Shown: in pieces, positions 54,861-64,000 of the stretch
Layout: the number at the start of each line of letters is the position of its first letter
How positions within the stretch are numbered: position 1 is the stretch's first letter
Source: Sphingobium sp. Z007
GTDB taxonomy: Bacteria > Pseudomonadota > Alphaproteobacteria > Sphingomonadales > Sphingomonadaceae
Length of the DNA stretch: 64,000 bases
Direction: 5' to 3'
NCBI RefSeq assembly: GCF_900013425.1
Contig: NZ_FBXK01000005.1
Location: forward strand, 1 to 64,000
The notes under the pieces: model-generated
What the model was told of the DNA's origin: nothing
What the model saw: the letters and a program-made list of their open reading frames with translations, nothing else
The model's database searches: none
Translations under genes and position numbers: made by a program

Positions 54861-55589
54861 ATGGCTGACGAAAACACCAATGAAGTCGTCGCACCCGTTG
54901 AGGGCGCCGAAGCGACTGCACCGACCGAAGGTCGTGGTCCCGGCCGTGGCCGTGGCAACCGCGGCGGCGGCGGTGGCAACCGCAACGATCGTGGAGGCGG
55001 CCGTGGTGGCCGTCGCGATGATCGTCGGGGCGGCAACCGCGACGAGGATCAGGGCGAAGAACTGATCGAGAAGCTGGTTCACATCAACCGCGTCTCCAAG
55101 ACCGTCAAGGGCGGTAAGCGCTTCGGTTTTGCTGCGCTGGTCGTCGTGGGCGATGGCAAGGGCCGCGCAGGCTTTGGCCATGGCAAGGCGCGCGAAGTGC
55201 CCGAAGCCATCAGCAAGGCGACGGCTGCTGCCAAGAAGGCGATGGTCCGCGTACCGCTGAAGGAAGGCCGCACGCTGCATCATGATGGCCTGGGCCATTT
55301 CGGTGCGGGCAAGGTGACCGTGCGTTCGGCCCCGGCCGGTACGGGCATCATCGCCGGCGGTCCGATGCGCGCCGTGTTCGAAAGCCTCGGCGTCGCTGAC
55401 GTCGTGACCAAGTCGAATGGCACGTCGAACCCCTATAACATGATCCGTGCGACCTTCGCGGCGCTGGTCGAACAGACCAGCCCCAAGTCGGTGGCGCAGC
55501 GTCGCGGCAAGAAGGTCGCTGACCTTCTGCGTCGTGGTGGTGCGTCCGCTGATGTCGCGCAGGCTGATGCCGAAGCGATTGCGGAGTAA
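54861..55589 (+). CDS. rpsE: 30S ribosomal protein S5 with RGG-rich amino-terminal extension
   Basis: A 242-residue S5, much longer than the 166 residues of E. coli. The normal S5 body begins at about residue 68 ([20 protein letters not shown]) and contains [20 protein letters not shown]. The first 65 residues are acidic, then rich in RG and RGG repeats ([27 protein letters not shown]), a composition found in RNA-binding disordered tails. The tail is encoded in frame with the body, and no better downstream start is seen. Confidence 0.96.
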   Translation: MADENTNEVVAPVEGAEATAPTEGRGPGRGRGNRGGGGGNRNDRGGGRGGRRDDRRGGNRDEDQGEELIEKLVHINRVSKTVKGGKRFGFAALVVVGDGKGRAGFGHGKAREVPEAISKATAAAKKAMVRVPLKEGRTLHHDGLGHFGAGKVTVRSAPAGTGIIAGGPMRAVFESLGVADVVTKSNGTSNPYNMIRATFAALVEQTSPKSVAQRRGKKVADLLRRGGASADVAQADAEAIAE

Positions 55590-55594
55590 CTGAT

Positions 55595-55774
55595 ATGGCG
55601 AAGATCAAGATCAAGCAGATCGGTTCGCCGATCCGCCGTCCCGCCGACCAGAAGAAGATTCTGATCGGCCTGGGCCTTGGCAAGATGCACCGCGTGGTGG
55701 AACTTGAGGACACGGCGGAAGTCCGCGGTGCGATCAAGAAGCTGCCGCACATGGTGGCGGTGGTCGAAGGCTGA
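55595..55774 (+). CDS. rpmD: 50S ribosomal protein L30
   Basis: A 59-residue L30 ([20 protein letters not shown], then [20 protein letters not shown]). It starts 5 nt after rpsE stops. In most relatives rplO follows closely; here a strong terminator and 279 bp of repeats intervene. Confidence 0.97.
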   Translation: MAKIKIKQIGSPIRRPADQKKILIGLGLGKMHRVVELEDTAEVRGAIKKLPHMVAVVEG

Positions 55775-55798
55775 GCCTTCCGACTCGATGAAAAGAGG

Positions 55799-55831
55799 CG
55801 AAGGAGGGGACGACCCCTCTTTCGTTTTTTT
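55799..55831 (+). terminator. Strong intrinsic terminator inside the spc operon
   Basis: An 11-bp stem CGAAGGAGGGG (55799-55809) pairs with CCCCTCTTTCG (55814-55824; one G-U pair) around loop ACGA, directly followed by seven T (55825-55831). It lies 25 bp after the rpmD stop. It should end or strongly reduce transcription before rplO-secY-adk. Confidence 0.85.
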
Positions 55832-55861
55832 CAGAGGCGCGTTAGACGCGCGCTTCCGAAA

Positions 55862-56020
55862 ATCCCAGCACAGGCTGGGATCTCATGCCGGATGGCGCGT
55901 CCTTGCAAAAGGAAACCCCCGGTTCTCACTGGCTGGCTGCATCCGCAAGGGCGCGTCCAGATCAACCCGGCCCCAGCCTCCGCTGGGGCATCGGCATGAT
56001 TGTCCACGGACAATCATGCC
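55862..56020. repeat. Cluster of three hairpin repeats between rpmD and rplO
   Basis: Stem ATCCCAGC/GCTGGGAT at 55862-55881; stem CCCCAGC/GCTGGGG at 55971-55988; and the 13-bp stem GGCATGATTGTCC/GGACAATCATGCC at 55993-56020 with a 2-nt loop. The first two share a CCCAGC/GCTGGG core, which marks them as REP-type units inserted in the operon. Confidence 0.65.
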
Positions 56021-56052
56021 CCGCGCGAACCAAGCGAAAGCGAGTGCAAGAT

Positions 56053-56592
56053 ATGACTTTCAAACTGAACGACATCCGCGACAATGATGGTGCCCGCAAA
56101 GGCCGTATGCGCGTTGGACGCGGCATCGGCTCCGGCAAGGGCAAGACCGCCGGTCGCGGCCAGAAGGGCGCCAAGGCGCGTTCGGGCGTCGCCATCAACG
56201 GCTTCGAGGGTGGCCAGATGCCGCTCCACATGCGCATCCCGAAGCGTGGCTTCAACAACATCTTCGCGAACGACTATGCGATCGTGAACCTCGGCGCTGT
56301 GCAGAAGGCGATCGACGCCGGCAAGCTGGACGCCGCTGCGACCATCGACCAGGCTGCGCTGAACGCCGCCAACCTGACCCGCGGTGGCAAGGACGGCGTC
56401 CGTCTGCTGGCCAAGGGCGAACTGACCGCCAAGGTCAGCTTCCTGGTCGCGGGCGCGTCGAAGAGCGCGATCGAAGCGGTTGAAAAGACTGGTGGCAAGG
56501 TGGACGTGATCGAAGTCGTCGCCGCTGCCGACAAGGCGAAGGCCAAGAAGGGCACGACCCTGGCCGCCAAGAAGGCCGCTCGTAAGGCCTGA
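56053..56592 (+). CDS. rplO: 50S ribosomal protein L15
   Basis: A 179-residue L15. It begins [20 protein letters not shown] at 56053 and contains [20 protein letters not shown] and [15 protein letters not shown]. The carboxyl end is extended by an Ala/Lys-rich tail. It is separated from rpmD by a terminator and repeats, so it may have its own promoter or depend on read-through. Confidence 0.97.
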   Translation: MTFKLNDIRDNDGARKGRMRVGRGIGSGKGKTAGRGQKGAKARSGVAINGFEGGQMPLHMRIPKRGFNNIFANDYAIVNLGAVQKAIDAGKLDAAATIDQAALNAANLTRGGKDGVRLLAKGELTAKVSFLVAGASKSAIEAVEKTGGKVDVIEVVAAADKAKAKKGTTLAAKKAARKA

Positions 56593-56798
56593 TCTGCCTC
56601 GCAGACTGCAAGCCCGGACTTGCAACAACGGCCCCGCTGCCCGATATGGGTTGGCGGGGTCATGCGTATCGGGGGGAATCCATTTGTCGCACTGGCGGCA
56701 ACTCCCCGTTCGACACGCTGAACCCGTCCCGCTAAGGGATGAGCGATTCCGCTCCGGGGCTTGATGCCCCGGCAAGAGTGATTTGAAGGGCAGCCACC

Positions 56799-58163
56799 AT
56801 GGCATCGAGAGCCGACCAGCTCGCATCCAATCTCAGCCTCGCAAAGTTCAGCCAGGCGACCGACCTCAAGAAGCGCCTGTGGTTCACGCTGGGCGCCTTG
56901 ATCGTGTTCCGTTTCCTCAGTTTCGTGCCGCTGCCCGGCGTCGATCCGACCGCCCTGTCGCAGCTGTATAGCCAGACAAATGGCGGCATCCTCGACATCT
57001 TCAACACCTTTTCGGGTGGGTCTCTGTCGCGCATGAGCCTGATCGCGCTGGGCGTGATGCCCTACATCACCGCGTCGATCGTGGTACAGCTGGGCGCCAG
57101 CCTCTCGCCGCAACTCGCGGCGATCAAGAAGGAAGGCGAAAGCGGGCGTAAGAAACTGAACCAGTGGACGCGCTACGGCACGGTCGGCCTGACCGCGGTG
57201 CAGGGCTATTTCATCGCGGTTGGCCTTGAAAGTTTCGGCGCCCAGTCGGGCGTGGCGGCCGTGATCGAGCCCGGCGTGTTGTTCCGCCTGACCGCGGTCG
57301 TATCGTTGATCGGCGGCACCATGTTCCTGATGTGGCTGGGTGAGCAGATCACCTCGCGCGGGATCGGCAATGGCGTGTCGCTCATCATCATGGCCGGCAT
57401 CGTCGCCCAGCTGCCGGTGACGCTAAGCAATCTGTTCAAGTCGGGCAGCGAAGGGTCGATCTCCGGCCTGCTCATCATGTTCGTCCTGGTCATGGCCGTC
57501 GGCCTGATCCTGCTGATCTGCTTCATGGAGCGCGCGCAACGCCGGGTGCTCATCCAATATCCCAAGCGCCAGACGCGCCAGGGCCTGATGCAGGCCGATC
57601 GCAGCCATTTGCCGCTGAAAGTCAACACTGCCGGCGTCATCCCGCCGATCTTCGCGTCCTCGCTGCTGCTGATGCCGTTGACCATCTCTCAGTTTGCGGG
57701 TCAGACGGTTGCCGGGGAAAGCAAATGGGGCGATTTCGTCCTGACGCTGAACCAATATCTGTCGCATGGCAGCCCGGTCTATATGGGCCTTTATGGCCTG
57801 GGCATCGTCTTCTTCTGCTTCTTCTACACCGCCGTGGTGTTCAACCCGGAAGAGACGGCCGATAATCTGAAGCGCAATGGCGGCTTCATTCCGGGCATTC
57901 GTCCGGGCAAGAATACCGAACATTATCTCGATTATGTGCTGACGCGCATCACGGTGATCGGCGCGGCCTATCTGGCCTTCATTTGCCTGGTGCCGGAATT
58001 CGCCATCGCACGGGCGGGCATTCCCTTCTACCTTGGTGGGACTAGCCTGTTGATCGTCGTCAATGTTACGGTGGATACCGTGACCCAGATCCAGAGCCAT
58101 CTGCTCGCTCACCAATATGGCGACCTGATCAAGAAGGCGAAGCTCAAGGGTCGTCTGCGCTAA
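56799..58163 (+). CDS. secY: Protein translocase subunit SecY
   Basis: A 454-residue SecY, the channel of the Sec translocon, with ten transmembrane helices. Visible segments are FSGGSLSRMSLIALGVMPYI, GIGNGVSLIIMAGIVAQLP and the cytoplasmic loop RRVLIQYPKRQTRQGL that contacts SecA and the ribosome. It is preceded by 206 bp with small hairpins (for example CCGGGGC-TTGAT-GCCCCGG) and followed by adk. Confidence 0.98.
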   Translation: MASRADQLASNLSLAKFSQATDLKKRLWFTLGALIVFRFLSFVPLPGVDPTALSQLYSQTNGGILDIFNTFSGGSLSRMSLIALGVMPYITASIVVQLGASLSPQLAAIKKEGESGRKKLNQWTRYGTVGLTAVQGYFIAVGLESFGAQSGVAAVIEPGVLFRLTAVVSLIGGTMFLMWLGEQITSRGIGNGVSLIIMAGIVAQLPVTLSNLFKSGSEGSISGLLIMFVLVMAVGLILLICFMERAQRRVLIQYPKRQTRQGLMQADRSHLPLKVNTAGVIPPIFASSLLLMPLTISQFAGQTVAGESKWGDFVLTLNQYLSHGSPVYMGLYGLGIVFFCFFYTAVVFNPEETADNLKRNGGFIPGIRPGKNTEHYLDYVLTRITVIGAAYLAFICLVPEFAIARAGIPFYLGGTSLLIVVNVTVDTVTQIQSHLLAHQYGDLIKKAKLKGRLR

Positions 58164-58205
58164 GCGACGAGACACAAGGGCGCACAACAGGGGAGTATGC
58201 GCGCA

Positions 58206-58862
58206 ATGAACATCATTCTGCTTGGGCCGCCCGGCGCGGGTAAGGGAACGCAGGCGAGCCGACTGGTCGAGCAACGCGGCATGGTGCAGCTGTCCACGGG
58301 CGACATGCTGCGCGCCGCGGTGAAGGCGGGGACGCCGGTCGGGCTTCAGGCCAAGGCGCTGATGGAATCGGGCGCTCTTGTTCCTGATGAAGTCGTGTCC
58401 GGTATCATCGGCGAGGCACTCGACGCGCTAGCCCCGGAGACAGGCGTCATTTTCGACGGTTATCCCCGGACGGAAGCGCAGGCCCATTCGCTCGACACCA
58501 TATTGTCGGACCGCAGCCGCACGCTGGACCATGTGATCGAGCTGGAAGTGGACGAGGACGCGCTGGTCGAACGCATCACCGGCCGCTTCACCTGCGGCAC
58601 CTGTGGTGCGGGCTATCATGACCTGTTCCACAAACCCAAGGTCGAAGATACGTGCGACAAATGCGGCGGTCACGAGTTCAAGCGCCGGCCGGACGATAAT
58701 GAGGACACCGTGCGCACCCGCATGGCCGAATATCGGGCCAAGACCGCGCCGATCCTGCCGATCTACGAAGCGCGCGCTATCGTGTCGCGGGTGGACGGCA
58801 TGGCCGACATGGGCGAGGTGAGCGCGGCGATCGCGATCATATTGGACGGCGAGTCGGCCTGA
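58206..58862 (+). CDS. adk: Adenylate kinase, zinc-LID form
   Basis: A 218-residue adenylate kinase that interconverts ATP, AMP and ADP. The P-loop is GPPGAGKGTQAS, the NMP-binding part contains STGDMLRAAVKAGTP, and the LID carries four cysteines in TCGTCGAGYHD and DTCDKCGGHEF for a structural zinc. ATG 58206 has GGGAG 10 nt upstream; ATG 58197 is too close to it. In related clusters rpsM follows; here it is 50 kb away. Confidence 0.97.
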   Translation: MNIILLGPPGAGKGTQASRLVEQRGMVQLSTGDMLRAAVKAGTPVGLQAKALMESGALVPDEVVSGIIGEALDALAPETGVIFDGYPRTEAQAHSLDTILSDRSRTLDHVIELEVDEDALVERITGRFTCGTCGAGYHDLFHKPKVEDTCDKCGGHEFKRRPDDNEDTVRTRMAEYRAKTAPILPIYEARAIVSRVDGMADMGEVSAAIAIILDGESA

Positions 58863-58971
58863 ACTAATCTCCTCCCTTCGGCGGAGGGGTAGGCAGACAT
58901 GGGCATGATCGGATCATTGGAATGGGCTGGCGTGGCGATGGCCGCGCCGGCCCATTCTGCTTTAAGGCGGC

Positions 58972-58991
58972 GCGAGAACGATCGTTCTCGC
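58972..58991. repeat. Perfect 20-bp palindrome GCGAGAACGATCGTTCTCGC
   Basis: A self-complementary 20-mer, flanked by GGCGG and CCGCC that extend the possible stem. It lies between adk and the acyltransferase gene (225-bp gap), near the right-hand breakpoint of the apparent inversion. It may be an operator or a hairpin terminator without a T-run. Confidence 0.55.
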
Positions 58992-59087
58992 CCCGCCAGA
59001 AAAAATGCAGCAAAGAAAAGCGCGGCCATAGCCGCCATTAACCACGATCTTAACGGATTCATTGCTCTGTTGTTGCTATAGGGGCGC

Positions 59088-60131
59088 ATGGACGGATCGC
59101 TGCGTGCTCGTGGCCGCTTGACGGAATTGGACGCTTTGCGCGGCGTCGGCGCGCTATGCGTGCTGATCTTCCATTATTCGACCCGCTTCCACGAACTGTT
59201 CCCGCAAGCCTCACATGTGCCGTTCAGTTTTCCCGGCGGCAATTATCGCGTCCTGCTGTTCTTCACCATTTCCGGCTTCGCGATCTTCTTCACGCTCGAT
59301 CATATCCGCACCGTCGCCGACTTCATCGTCAATCGCTTCGCCCGTCTTTATCCCGCTTATCTGGTGGCGATGCTGCTGACGCTAGGTATTGAATATCTGG
59401 CGCACGCGACGCAATTGCTGGTCGGGCCGGTCGCGATCTTCGCCAATTTCACCATGCTTCAGGGCTTCGCCTTCATGCCGGAGGTGGACGGCGCCTATTG
59501 GACGCTGACGGTCGAAATTGCTTTTTACGTCTGCATGATCGCGATCTGGAAGTTTGTCGGTGTCCGGCGGCTGGAGCCGGTGCTGGCGCTCTGGCTCGCG
59601 GCGCGCTGGCTGTTCTGGCTGTGGCCGGACATGCCCGAACGGATCATCATGCTGCTGGTGCTGCGCTATACGCCCTTCTTCGTAATCGGGATGCTGGCCT
59701 ATCGGCTATGGTCGGGGCAGCGGACCATGGCGCAGCAAGCCCCTTATGCGGCGCTTGCGCTGCTGTCGATCGCGACCATGGAGACATGGGACGTGACCAT
59801 CGTGGGCTGCATCCTGATGGCGGCCTTCCTTGCGCTCATTCATGGACATTTGCGCTTTCTCAGCCTGCGCCCGCTTATCTGGCTGGGGGGGATCAGCTAC
59901 AGCTTCTACCTGATCCATCAGCATGTCGGCTTCGTCGTCATGCTGGAATTCGCCAAGGCCGGCTATAGTCCGTGGCTGGGCTTCGCCGCCGCCTTCACCG
60001 TGGCGCTGACGCTGGGCACGGCCATCAACCGGGTAGTGGAGCGGCCCGCAGGCGAAGCCATCATCGCCTGGTGGAAGCGTCGCCGCGACGTCCGATTGGC
60101 GACCGCCAACGCGGCCACCACCCAGGGCTGA
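59088..60131 (+). CDS. Acyltransferase 3 family membrane protein
   Basis: A 347-residue protein with about ten membrane helices. The Acyl_transf_3 signature is at the start: RLTELDALRGVGALCVLIFH with the R/K-x10-H spacing, then LFFTISGFAIFFTL and later GGISYSFYLIHQHVGFVV. Members O-acetylate polysaccharides or lipids using acetyl-CoA across the inner membrane. The substrate is unknown. No polysaccharide genes are adjacent. Confidence 0.9.
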   Translation: MDGSLRARGRLTELDALRGVGALCVLIFHYSTRFHELFPQASHVPFSFPGGNYRVLLFFTISGFAIFFTLDHIRTVADFIVNRFARLYPAYLVAMLLTLGIEYLAHATQLLVGPVAIFANFTMLQGFAFMPEVDGAYWTLTVEIAFYVCMIAIWKFVGVRRLEPVLALWLAARWLFWLWPDMPERIIMLLVLRYTPFFVIGMLAYRLWSGQRTMAQQAPYAALALLSIATMETWDVTIVGCILMAAFLALIHGHLRFLSLRPLIWLGGISYSFYLIHQHVGFVVMLEFAKAGYSPWLGFAAAFTVALTLGTAINRVVERPAGEAIIAWWKRRRDVRLATANAATTQG

Positions 60132-60184
60132 CTGAAAAGGGCGCCGCCGTCGCCGGCCGCGCCCTCTACCACAACTACATCGTC

Positions 60185-60955
60185 TTATTGCGCGACGGGC
60201 GCCGCGGCGGCCGCATTTTCGGGCAGGCCGCCCATCTGCGTCACCATCTTGGTATAGGCGTCCAGATAGGCCAGCACGATCACCTGACCGATATCGGTAT
60301 TCTGATAACCGCCGCCGCCGACGGCAGCCAGACCACCCATCCAGCCGAGGCCGCCGCCCCCGCCGAAGCTGAGGTCCGACTTACGGAAATAGCCCTCGGC
60401 CATCACCTCTTCCTCGGTCGTGCGGGCATTGACGACGGAGAGCATGACATTGGCCTCGCTCTTCTTGATCGAGATGCCGCCGAGCAGCGCGCCGCCGATG
60501 CGGCCACCCAGCATCCCGCCCAACATCCCGCCAATGGCGTTGCCGCCGCTATTCTTGTTGGTGGTCACGATATCGGGCTGGATGAAATAATCCGCCGCCT
60601 TGACCTGGCCCTTGCCCAGGTTCGATCCGGCCTGCAATTCGCCCGAATCCGCCATGGCGCGTTCCAGATTGCGGCTCGCCATGGAGCGGCCGCGATTGAC
60701 CAGGCCAAAGCAGCCCGATTGCTGGACAAACAATTTGATGATCGCTTCCGGGCTGCCCAGATTCAGTTCACGCCACCATTGATTGTCCGGTTCGACGATC
60801 GCGACCGTGCCCAACCGCTTGGTGCAGCGGGGAATTTCCATCTGCTTCTTGGTCTGGGCCTGACGCCCGGAGGAGCCTTTGTCCGCAGCCCCCGCCGGCA
60901 GCGTCGTTACGGCAAGGCAAACTGACGCGGCGGCCAGCATCTTCAATCCACGCAT
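60185..60955 (-). CDS. CsgG/HfaB-like exported protein
   Basis: A 256-residue protein with a signal peptide (MLAAASVCLAVTTLPAGA, cleavage after residue 23) from ATG 60955. The mature part has the CsgG-type order: GTVAIVEPDNQWWRELNLGS, FVQQSGCFGLVNRGRSMASR, the GNAIGGMLGGMLGGRIGGAL stretch and VNARTTEEEVMAEGYF. It lacks the lipobox cysteine of true CsgG, so the assignment is to a related peptidoglycan-associated or outer-membrane family. It is divergent from lepA. Confidence 0.75.
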   Translation of the reverse strand: MRGLKMLAAASVCLAVTTLPAGAADKGSSGRQAQTKKQMEIPRCTKRLGTVAIVEPDNQWWRELNLGSPEAIIKLFVQQSGCFGLVNRGRSMASRNLERAMADSGELQAGSNLGKGQVKAADYFIQPDIVTTNKNSGGNAIGGMLGGMLGGRIGGALLGGISIKKSEANVMLSVVNARTTEEEVMAEGYFRKSDLSFGGGGGLGWMGGLAAVGGGGYQNTDIGQVIVLAYLDAYTKMVTQMGGLPENAAAAAPVAQ

Positions 60956-61128
60956 TTCAAGAACCCCGTTTCTAGACTGAGATAATGTCGTGCGGCCCCG
61001 TTTATTTTGGCAACAGCCTATCACAGGGGCGTGCCGGTTCCAAGCGAAGGCGGCGTCAGATGACGGCGCTTGTCATCGACATGCGCGACCCTGCTGACAG
61101 CGTGCGCAAGGCCTGCTATCGGCGCGCG

Positions 61129-62937
61129 ATGACCGATCTCAGCCTTATTCGCAATTTTTCCATCATCGCCCATATCGACCATGGCAAGTCGACGTTGGCC
61201 GACCGCCTGATCCAGCGCACCGGCGGCCTGACCGATCGTGAGATGAGTGCGCAAGTCCTTGATAATATGGACATCGAAAAGGAGCGCGGGATTACCATCA
61301 AGGCGCAGACCGTCCGGCTCGACTATGTCGCCAAGGACGGACTGACCTATGAGCTGAACCTGATGGACACGCCGGGCCATGTCGACTTCGCCTATGAAGT
61401 GTCACGCTCGCTGGCCGCGTGCGAGGGCGCTCTGCTGGTCGTGGACGCGGCGCAGGGCGTGGAAGCGCAGACATTGGCCAACGTCTACCAGTCGATCGAG
61501 CATGATCATGAGATCGTGCCGGTGCTCAACAAGATCGACCTGCCCGCCGCGGAACCGGAAAAGGTGCGAAAGGAAATCGAGGATGTGATCGGTCTCGACG
61601 CGTCCGAAGCGGTGCTGGCCAGCGCCAAGTCGGGCATCGGCATCGACGAAATCCTCGAAGCCATCGTCAAGAAAATCCCCCCGCCCAAGGGTGACCGCAA
61701 CGCCCCGCTGGAGGCCATGCTGGTCGATAGCTGGTACGACCCCTATCTCGGCGTCGTCATCCTGGTGCGCGTGGTCAATGGGGTGATAAAGAAAGGCCAG
61801 GCGATCAAGTTCATGATCGGCGGCACCGAACATCTGATCGACCGCGTCGGCTGTATGCGGCCCAAGATCGAGCAACTGCCCGAACTGGCGGCCGGCGAAA
61901 TCGGCTTTATCACCGCGCAGATCAAGGAAATCGCGCAGACCCGCGTCGGCGACACGATCACCACGGTCAAGAATGGCGCGACCAAGCCGCTGCCGGGCTT
62001 CAAGGAAGTGCAGCCGGTGGTGTTCTGCGGTCTTTTCCCGGTCGATGCCAACGACTTCGACAAGCTGCGCGATTCGATCAGCAAGCTGCGCCTGAACGAT
62101 GCCAGCTTCTCCTTCGAAATGGAGAGCAGCGCGGCGCTGGGCTTCGGCTTCCGCTGCGGGTTCCTGGGCCTCCTCCATCTGGAGATCATCCAGGAGCGGC
62201 TGACGCGCGAATATGACCTCGACCTCATCACAACCGCGCCGTCGGTGGTCTATAAGATCCAGTTGACCTATGGCGCGGGCGAGATCGAACTGCACAATCC
62301 CGCCGACATGCCCGACCCGACCAAGATCGCCGAGATCGAGGAACCATGGATCGAGGCGATCATCTATTGCCCGGACGAATATCTCGGCTCCATCCTGAAA
62401 CTTTGCCAGGACCGTCGCGGCATCCAGAAGAACCTGACCTATGTCGGCGGCCGCGCGCAAGTGACCTATGAACTGCCGCTCAACGAAGTCGTGTTTGACT
62501 TTTACGATCGCCTGAAGTCGATCAGCCGCGGCTACGCCAGCTTCGATTACCACCAGATCGGCTATCGCGAGGGCGACCTGGTCAAGATGAGCATCATGGT
62601 CAATTCCGAACCCGTCGATGCGCTGAGCATGATCGTCCATCGCGGCACCGCGGAATCGCGCGGCCGCGGCATGTGCGAGCGGTTGAAGGACCTGATCCCC
62701 CGCCACCTGTTCAAGATTCCGATCCAGGCGGCGATCGGCGGCAAGGTGATCGCGCGCGAGACGATCGCGGCGATGCGCAAGGATGTGACCGCCAAATGCT
62801 ATGGCGGCGACATCAGCCGCAAGAAGAAGCTGCTCGACAAGCAGAAGGAAGGCAAGAAGCGGATGCGCGAATATGGCTCAGTCCAGATTCCGCAGGAAGC
62901 CTTCATCGCCGCGCTGCGCATGGGCGACGAAAGCTGA
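61129..62937 (+). CDS. lepA: Elongation factor 4 (LepA)
   Basis: A 602-residue EF4 GTPase that assists stalled or back-translocated ribosomes and initiation. G1 is [14 protein letters not shown]3 is [17 protein letters not shown]4 NKIDLPAA. The unique carboxyl domain is present, ending [15 protein letters not shown] 61129 begins the normal [13 protein letters not shown] sequence; the open frame continues upstream without conservation. Confidence 0.97.
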   Translation: MTDLSLIRNFSIIAHIDHGKSTLADRLIQRTGGLTDREMSAQVLDNMDIEKERGITIKAQTVRLDYVAKDGLTYELNLMDTPGHVDFAYEVSRSLAACEGALLVVDAAQGVEAQTLANVYQSIEHDHEIVPVLNKIDLPAAEPEKVRKEIEDVIGLDASEAVLASAKSGIGIDEILEAIVKKIPPPKGDRNAPLEAMLVDSWYDPYLGVVILVRVVNGVIKKGQAIKFMIGGTEHLIDRVGCMRPKIEQLPELAAGEIGFITAQIKEIAQTRVGDTITTVKNGATKPLPGFKEVQPVVFCGLFPVDANDFDKLRDSISKLRLNDASFSFEMESSAALGFGFRCGFLGLLHLEIIQERLTREYDLDLITTAPSVVYKIQLTYGAGEIELHNPADMPDPTKIAEIEEPWIEAIIYCPDEYLGSILKLCQDRRGIQKNLTYVGGRAQVTYELPLNEVVFDFYDRLKSISRGYASFDYHQIGYREGDLVKMSIMVNSEPVDALSMIVHRGTAESRGRGMCERLKDLIPRHLFKIPIQAAIGGKVIARETIAAMRKDVTAKCYGGDISRKKKLLDKQKEGKKRMREYGSVQIPQEAFIAALRMGDES

Positions 62938-62941
62938 TCCG

Positions 62942-63418
62942 ATGAGCGACCGCTACGCAGAGCTTGCGGGGCAGGTCGCACGGATAGAGCGGGCGGCGGC
63001 GTTTCTGGCCAATGGCATGTCGCTGAGCCTGTGCCCGGACGCGGCGGGGCGACGGCGCAACGCCATGCCCGCCAAGCTGATCGGCAACGGCCTGCGCGAA
63101 CTGGACCTGTTCCTGACCGACCTGATCGTGGAAGCGGGCCGGGTGCACCGGCTGGGCGCGGCGGCGGGGGGCGACCCCGGCGTCCATCCGGGCCGCCGTA
63201 TCTATAGCGCGGCCGAAGCGTGGCGGCGGACCGGGCCGCAACTGGGGCTGGCGGTCGAAGCGCGCGCGCGGCTGCGCGCCATGCGTGCGGCGCAGAACCG
63301 CCATTGTTTCGGACGCCTGCGAGGCGAGGGTGCGGAGGCCGCAATGCAGCGCGCCTGCGCCGATTATGCGCGGCTGGCGGGAGAAGTGTTGACGGCGGTC
63401 AGGGTGCGCGCGGGGTAA
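62942..63418 (+). CDS. Hypothetical protein after lepA
   Basis: A 158-residue, arginine- and alanine-rich soluble protein starting 4 nt after the lepA stop, so probably co-transcribed. It is mostly helical (RYAELAGQVARIERAAAFLA and KLIGNGLRELDLFLTDLI) with one central Gly/Pro-rich loop. I do not recognise a family. Confidence 0.65.
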   Translation: MSDRYAELAGQVARIERAAAFLANGMSLSLCPDAAGRRRNAMPAKLIGNGLRELDLFLTDLIVEAGRVHRLGAAAGGDPGVHPGRRIYSAAEAWRRTGPQLGLAVEARARLRAMRAAQNRHCFGRLRGEGAEAAMQRACADYARLAGEVLTAVRVRAG

Positions 63419-63579
63419 AGCTGGAAATAATGCCATGCAGAACAGCGACATTGCGCTGGCCGGTTTGCGATCAACCGGCGCACCAGCTGGACCCGTGCTT
63501 TGGGTGCGATGGCGGACTGGCCGGTTGACGGATTGGCCGGGCCGTGGTCAAGTCGGTCGCCTGTAGCGACGGAGGCGGC

Positions 63580-63966
63580 GTGAGCGATACCTGGTTGTAT
63601 GACGAGCATCCCGCCATGTTTCGGGCGCATCCTTTTCTGTTCCTGCTGCTGCTGGTGTCGGTGGTCGGCATCGTCGCGATTGCGATCTGGTGGGTGCTGC
63701 ACAAGGGCGAACGGCTGGCACTGAGCGAGCGGGACGTGCTGTTGGAGCGTGGGCTGCTGGCCAAGCAGCGGACGGAGATCGCTTTGTCCTCCATCCGGTC
63801 GGTGCGCATCACCCAGAGCCTGGGCCAGCGTATCTTCGGCGTCGGCCATGTCGAGCTGTTCAGCGCCGGGGACATCGCCGAAATAGCGATCAAGAACATG
63901 CCGCGGCCCGACCGCATCCGTGCGATCGCCGCGGCGCGCAACGTCGATCTGCTGCCGCAACGATAG
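63580..63966 (+). CDS. Membrane protein with bacterial PH domain
   Basis: A 128-residue protein from GTG 63580 with a transmembrane helix (PFLFLLLLVSVVGIVAIAIWW, about 18-38), then a small PH-like (bPH_2) domain with TEIALSSIRSVRITQSLGQ and GVGHVELFSAGD. This layout matches small YdbT-type PH proteins with one helix; larger versions have two. The role is unknown. It follows the hypothetical gene by 160 bp. The last 34 bases of the window hold no gene. Confidence 0.8.
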   Translation: MSDTWLYDEHPAMFRAHPFLFLLLLVSVVGIVAIAIWWVLHKGERLALSERDVLLERGLLAKQRTEIALSSIRSVRITQSLGQRIFGVGHVELFSAGDIAEIAIKNMPRPDRIRAIAAARNVDLLPQR

Positions 63967-64000
63967 ACTATTTCGTCCAGCCCCTTGACTTGAGCCGATA

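Overview
The window is a GC-rich alphaproteobacterial chromosome segment, most likely from a sphingomonad (Sphingobium/Sphingomonas-like). The reasons are the translation-gene order rpsL-rpsG-fusA-tuf-S10-spc-secY-adk, an S5 protein with an RGG-rich amino-terminal tail, a long L3 tail, the yajC-secD-secF-Mth938 cluster, a DUF1275/MFS neighbourhood and sphingomonad-style REP hairpins. This assignment rests on gene content only, without any database comparison.

Layout. 1-5.2 kb, minus strand: the 5' end of guaA, an MFS drug exporter, a DUF1275 membrane protein, an exported protein and a prolyl-oligopeptidase-family peptidase whose signal peptide lies in a different frame from the enzyme. 5.3-8.0 kb, minus strand: the alpha operon rpsM-rpsK-rpoA-rplQ. 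8.3-10.7 kb: a lipoprotein, a possible small RNA or leader with a perfect 14-nt complement of the 16S 3' end, a holin/endolysin pair like that of gene transfer agents, and a small AT-richer membrane protein. 10.8-20.0 kb: an integrated element in tRNA-Pro(GGG), bounded by 47-bp direct repeats. It carries a tyrosine integrase, an AlpA-like regulator, a RepA-like ATPase followed by a cluster of repeats, several small phage-like genes, a ribbon-helix-helix-type regulator with paired operators, and a type II restriction-modification pair whose 5' ends overlap. 20.2-32.5 kb: yajC-secD-secF, Mth938-like, an M20 peptidase, a frame-disrupted S1-protease autotransporter, ppx/gppA, rlmE and comM. 32.5-36.9 kb: a hypothetical gene, an intact IS66-family element with 8-bp target duplications, and an IS110-family transposase. 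37.2-41.3 kb: a bactofilin overlapping an M23 peptidase, and a GGDEF-EAL protein. 41.6-58.9 kb, plus strand: rpsL-rpsG-fusA-tuf, the S10 operon, the spc operon, secY and adk. 58.9-64 kb: an acyltransferase, a CsgG-like exported protein, lepA, and two small genes.

How it fits together. The large block is translation and protein export: ribosomal proteins, EF-G, EF-Tu, EF4, RNA polymerase alpha, SecY, SecDF-YajC and 23S methylation by RlmE. Its most notable structural feature is that the alpha operon is 50 kb from adk and on the opposite strand. Inverting the DNA between the two would restore the usual adk-rpsM order, so one inversion explains the map. The accessory content is concentrated in the tRNA-Pro element and at the two insertion sequences. 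Two genes, the S9 peptidase and the autotransporter, each look one base short. They could be real lesions or assembly errors.
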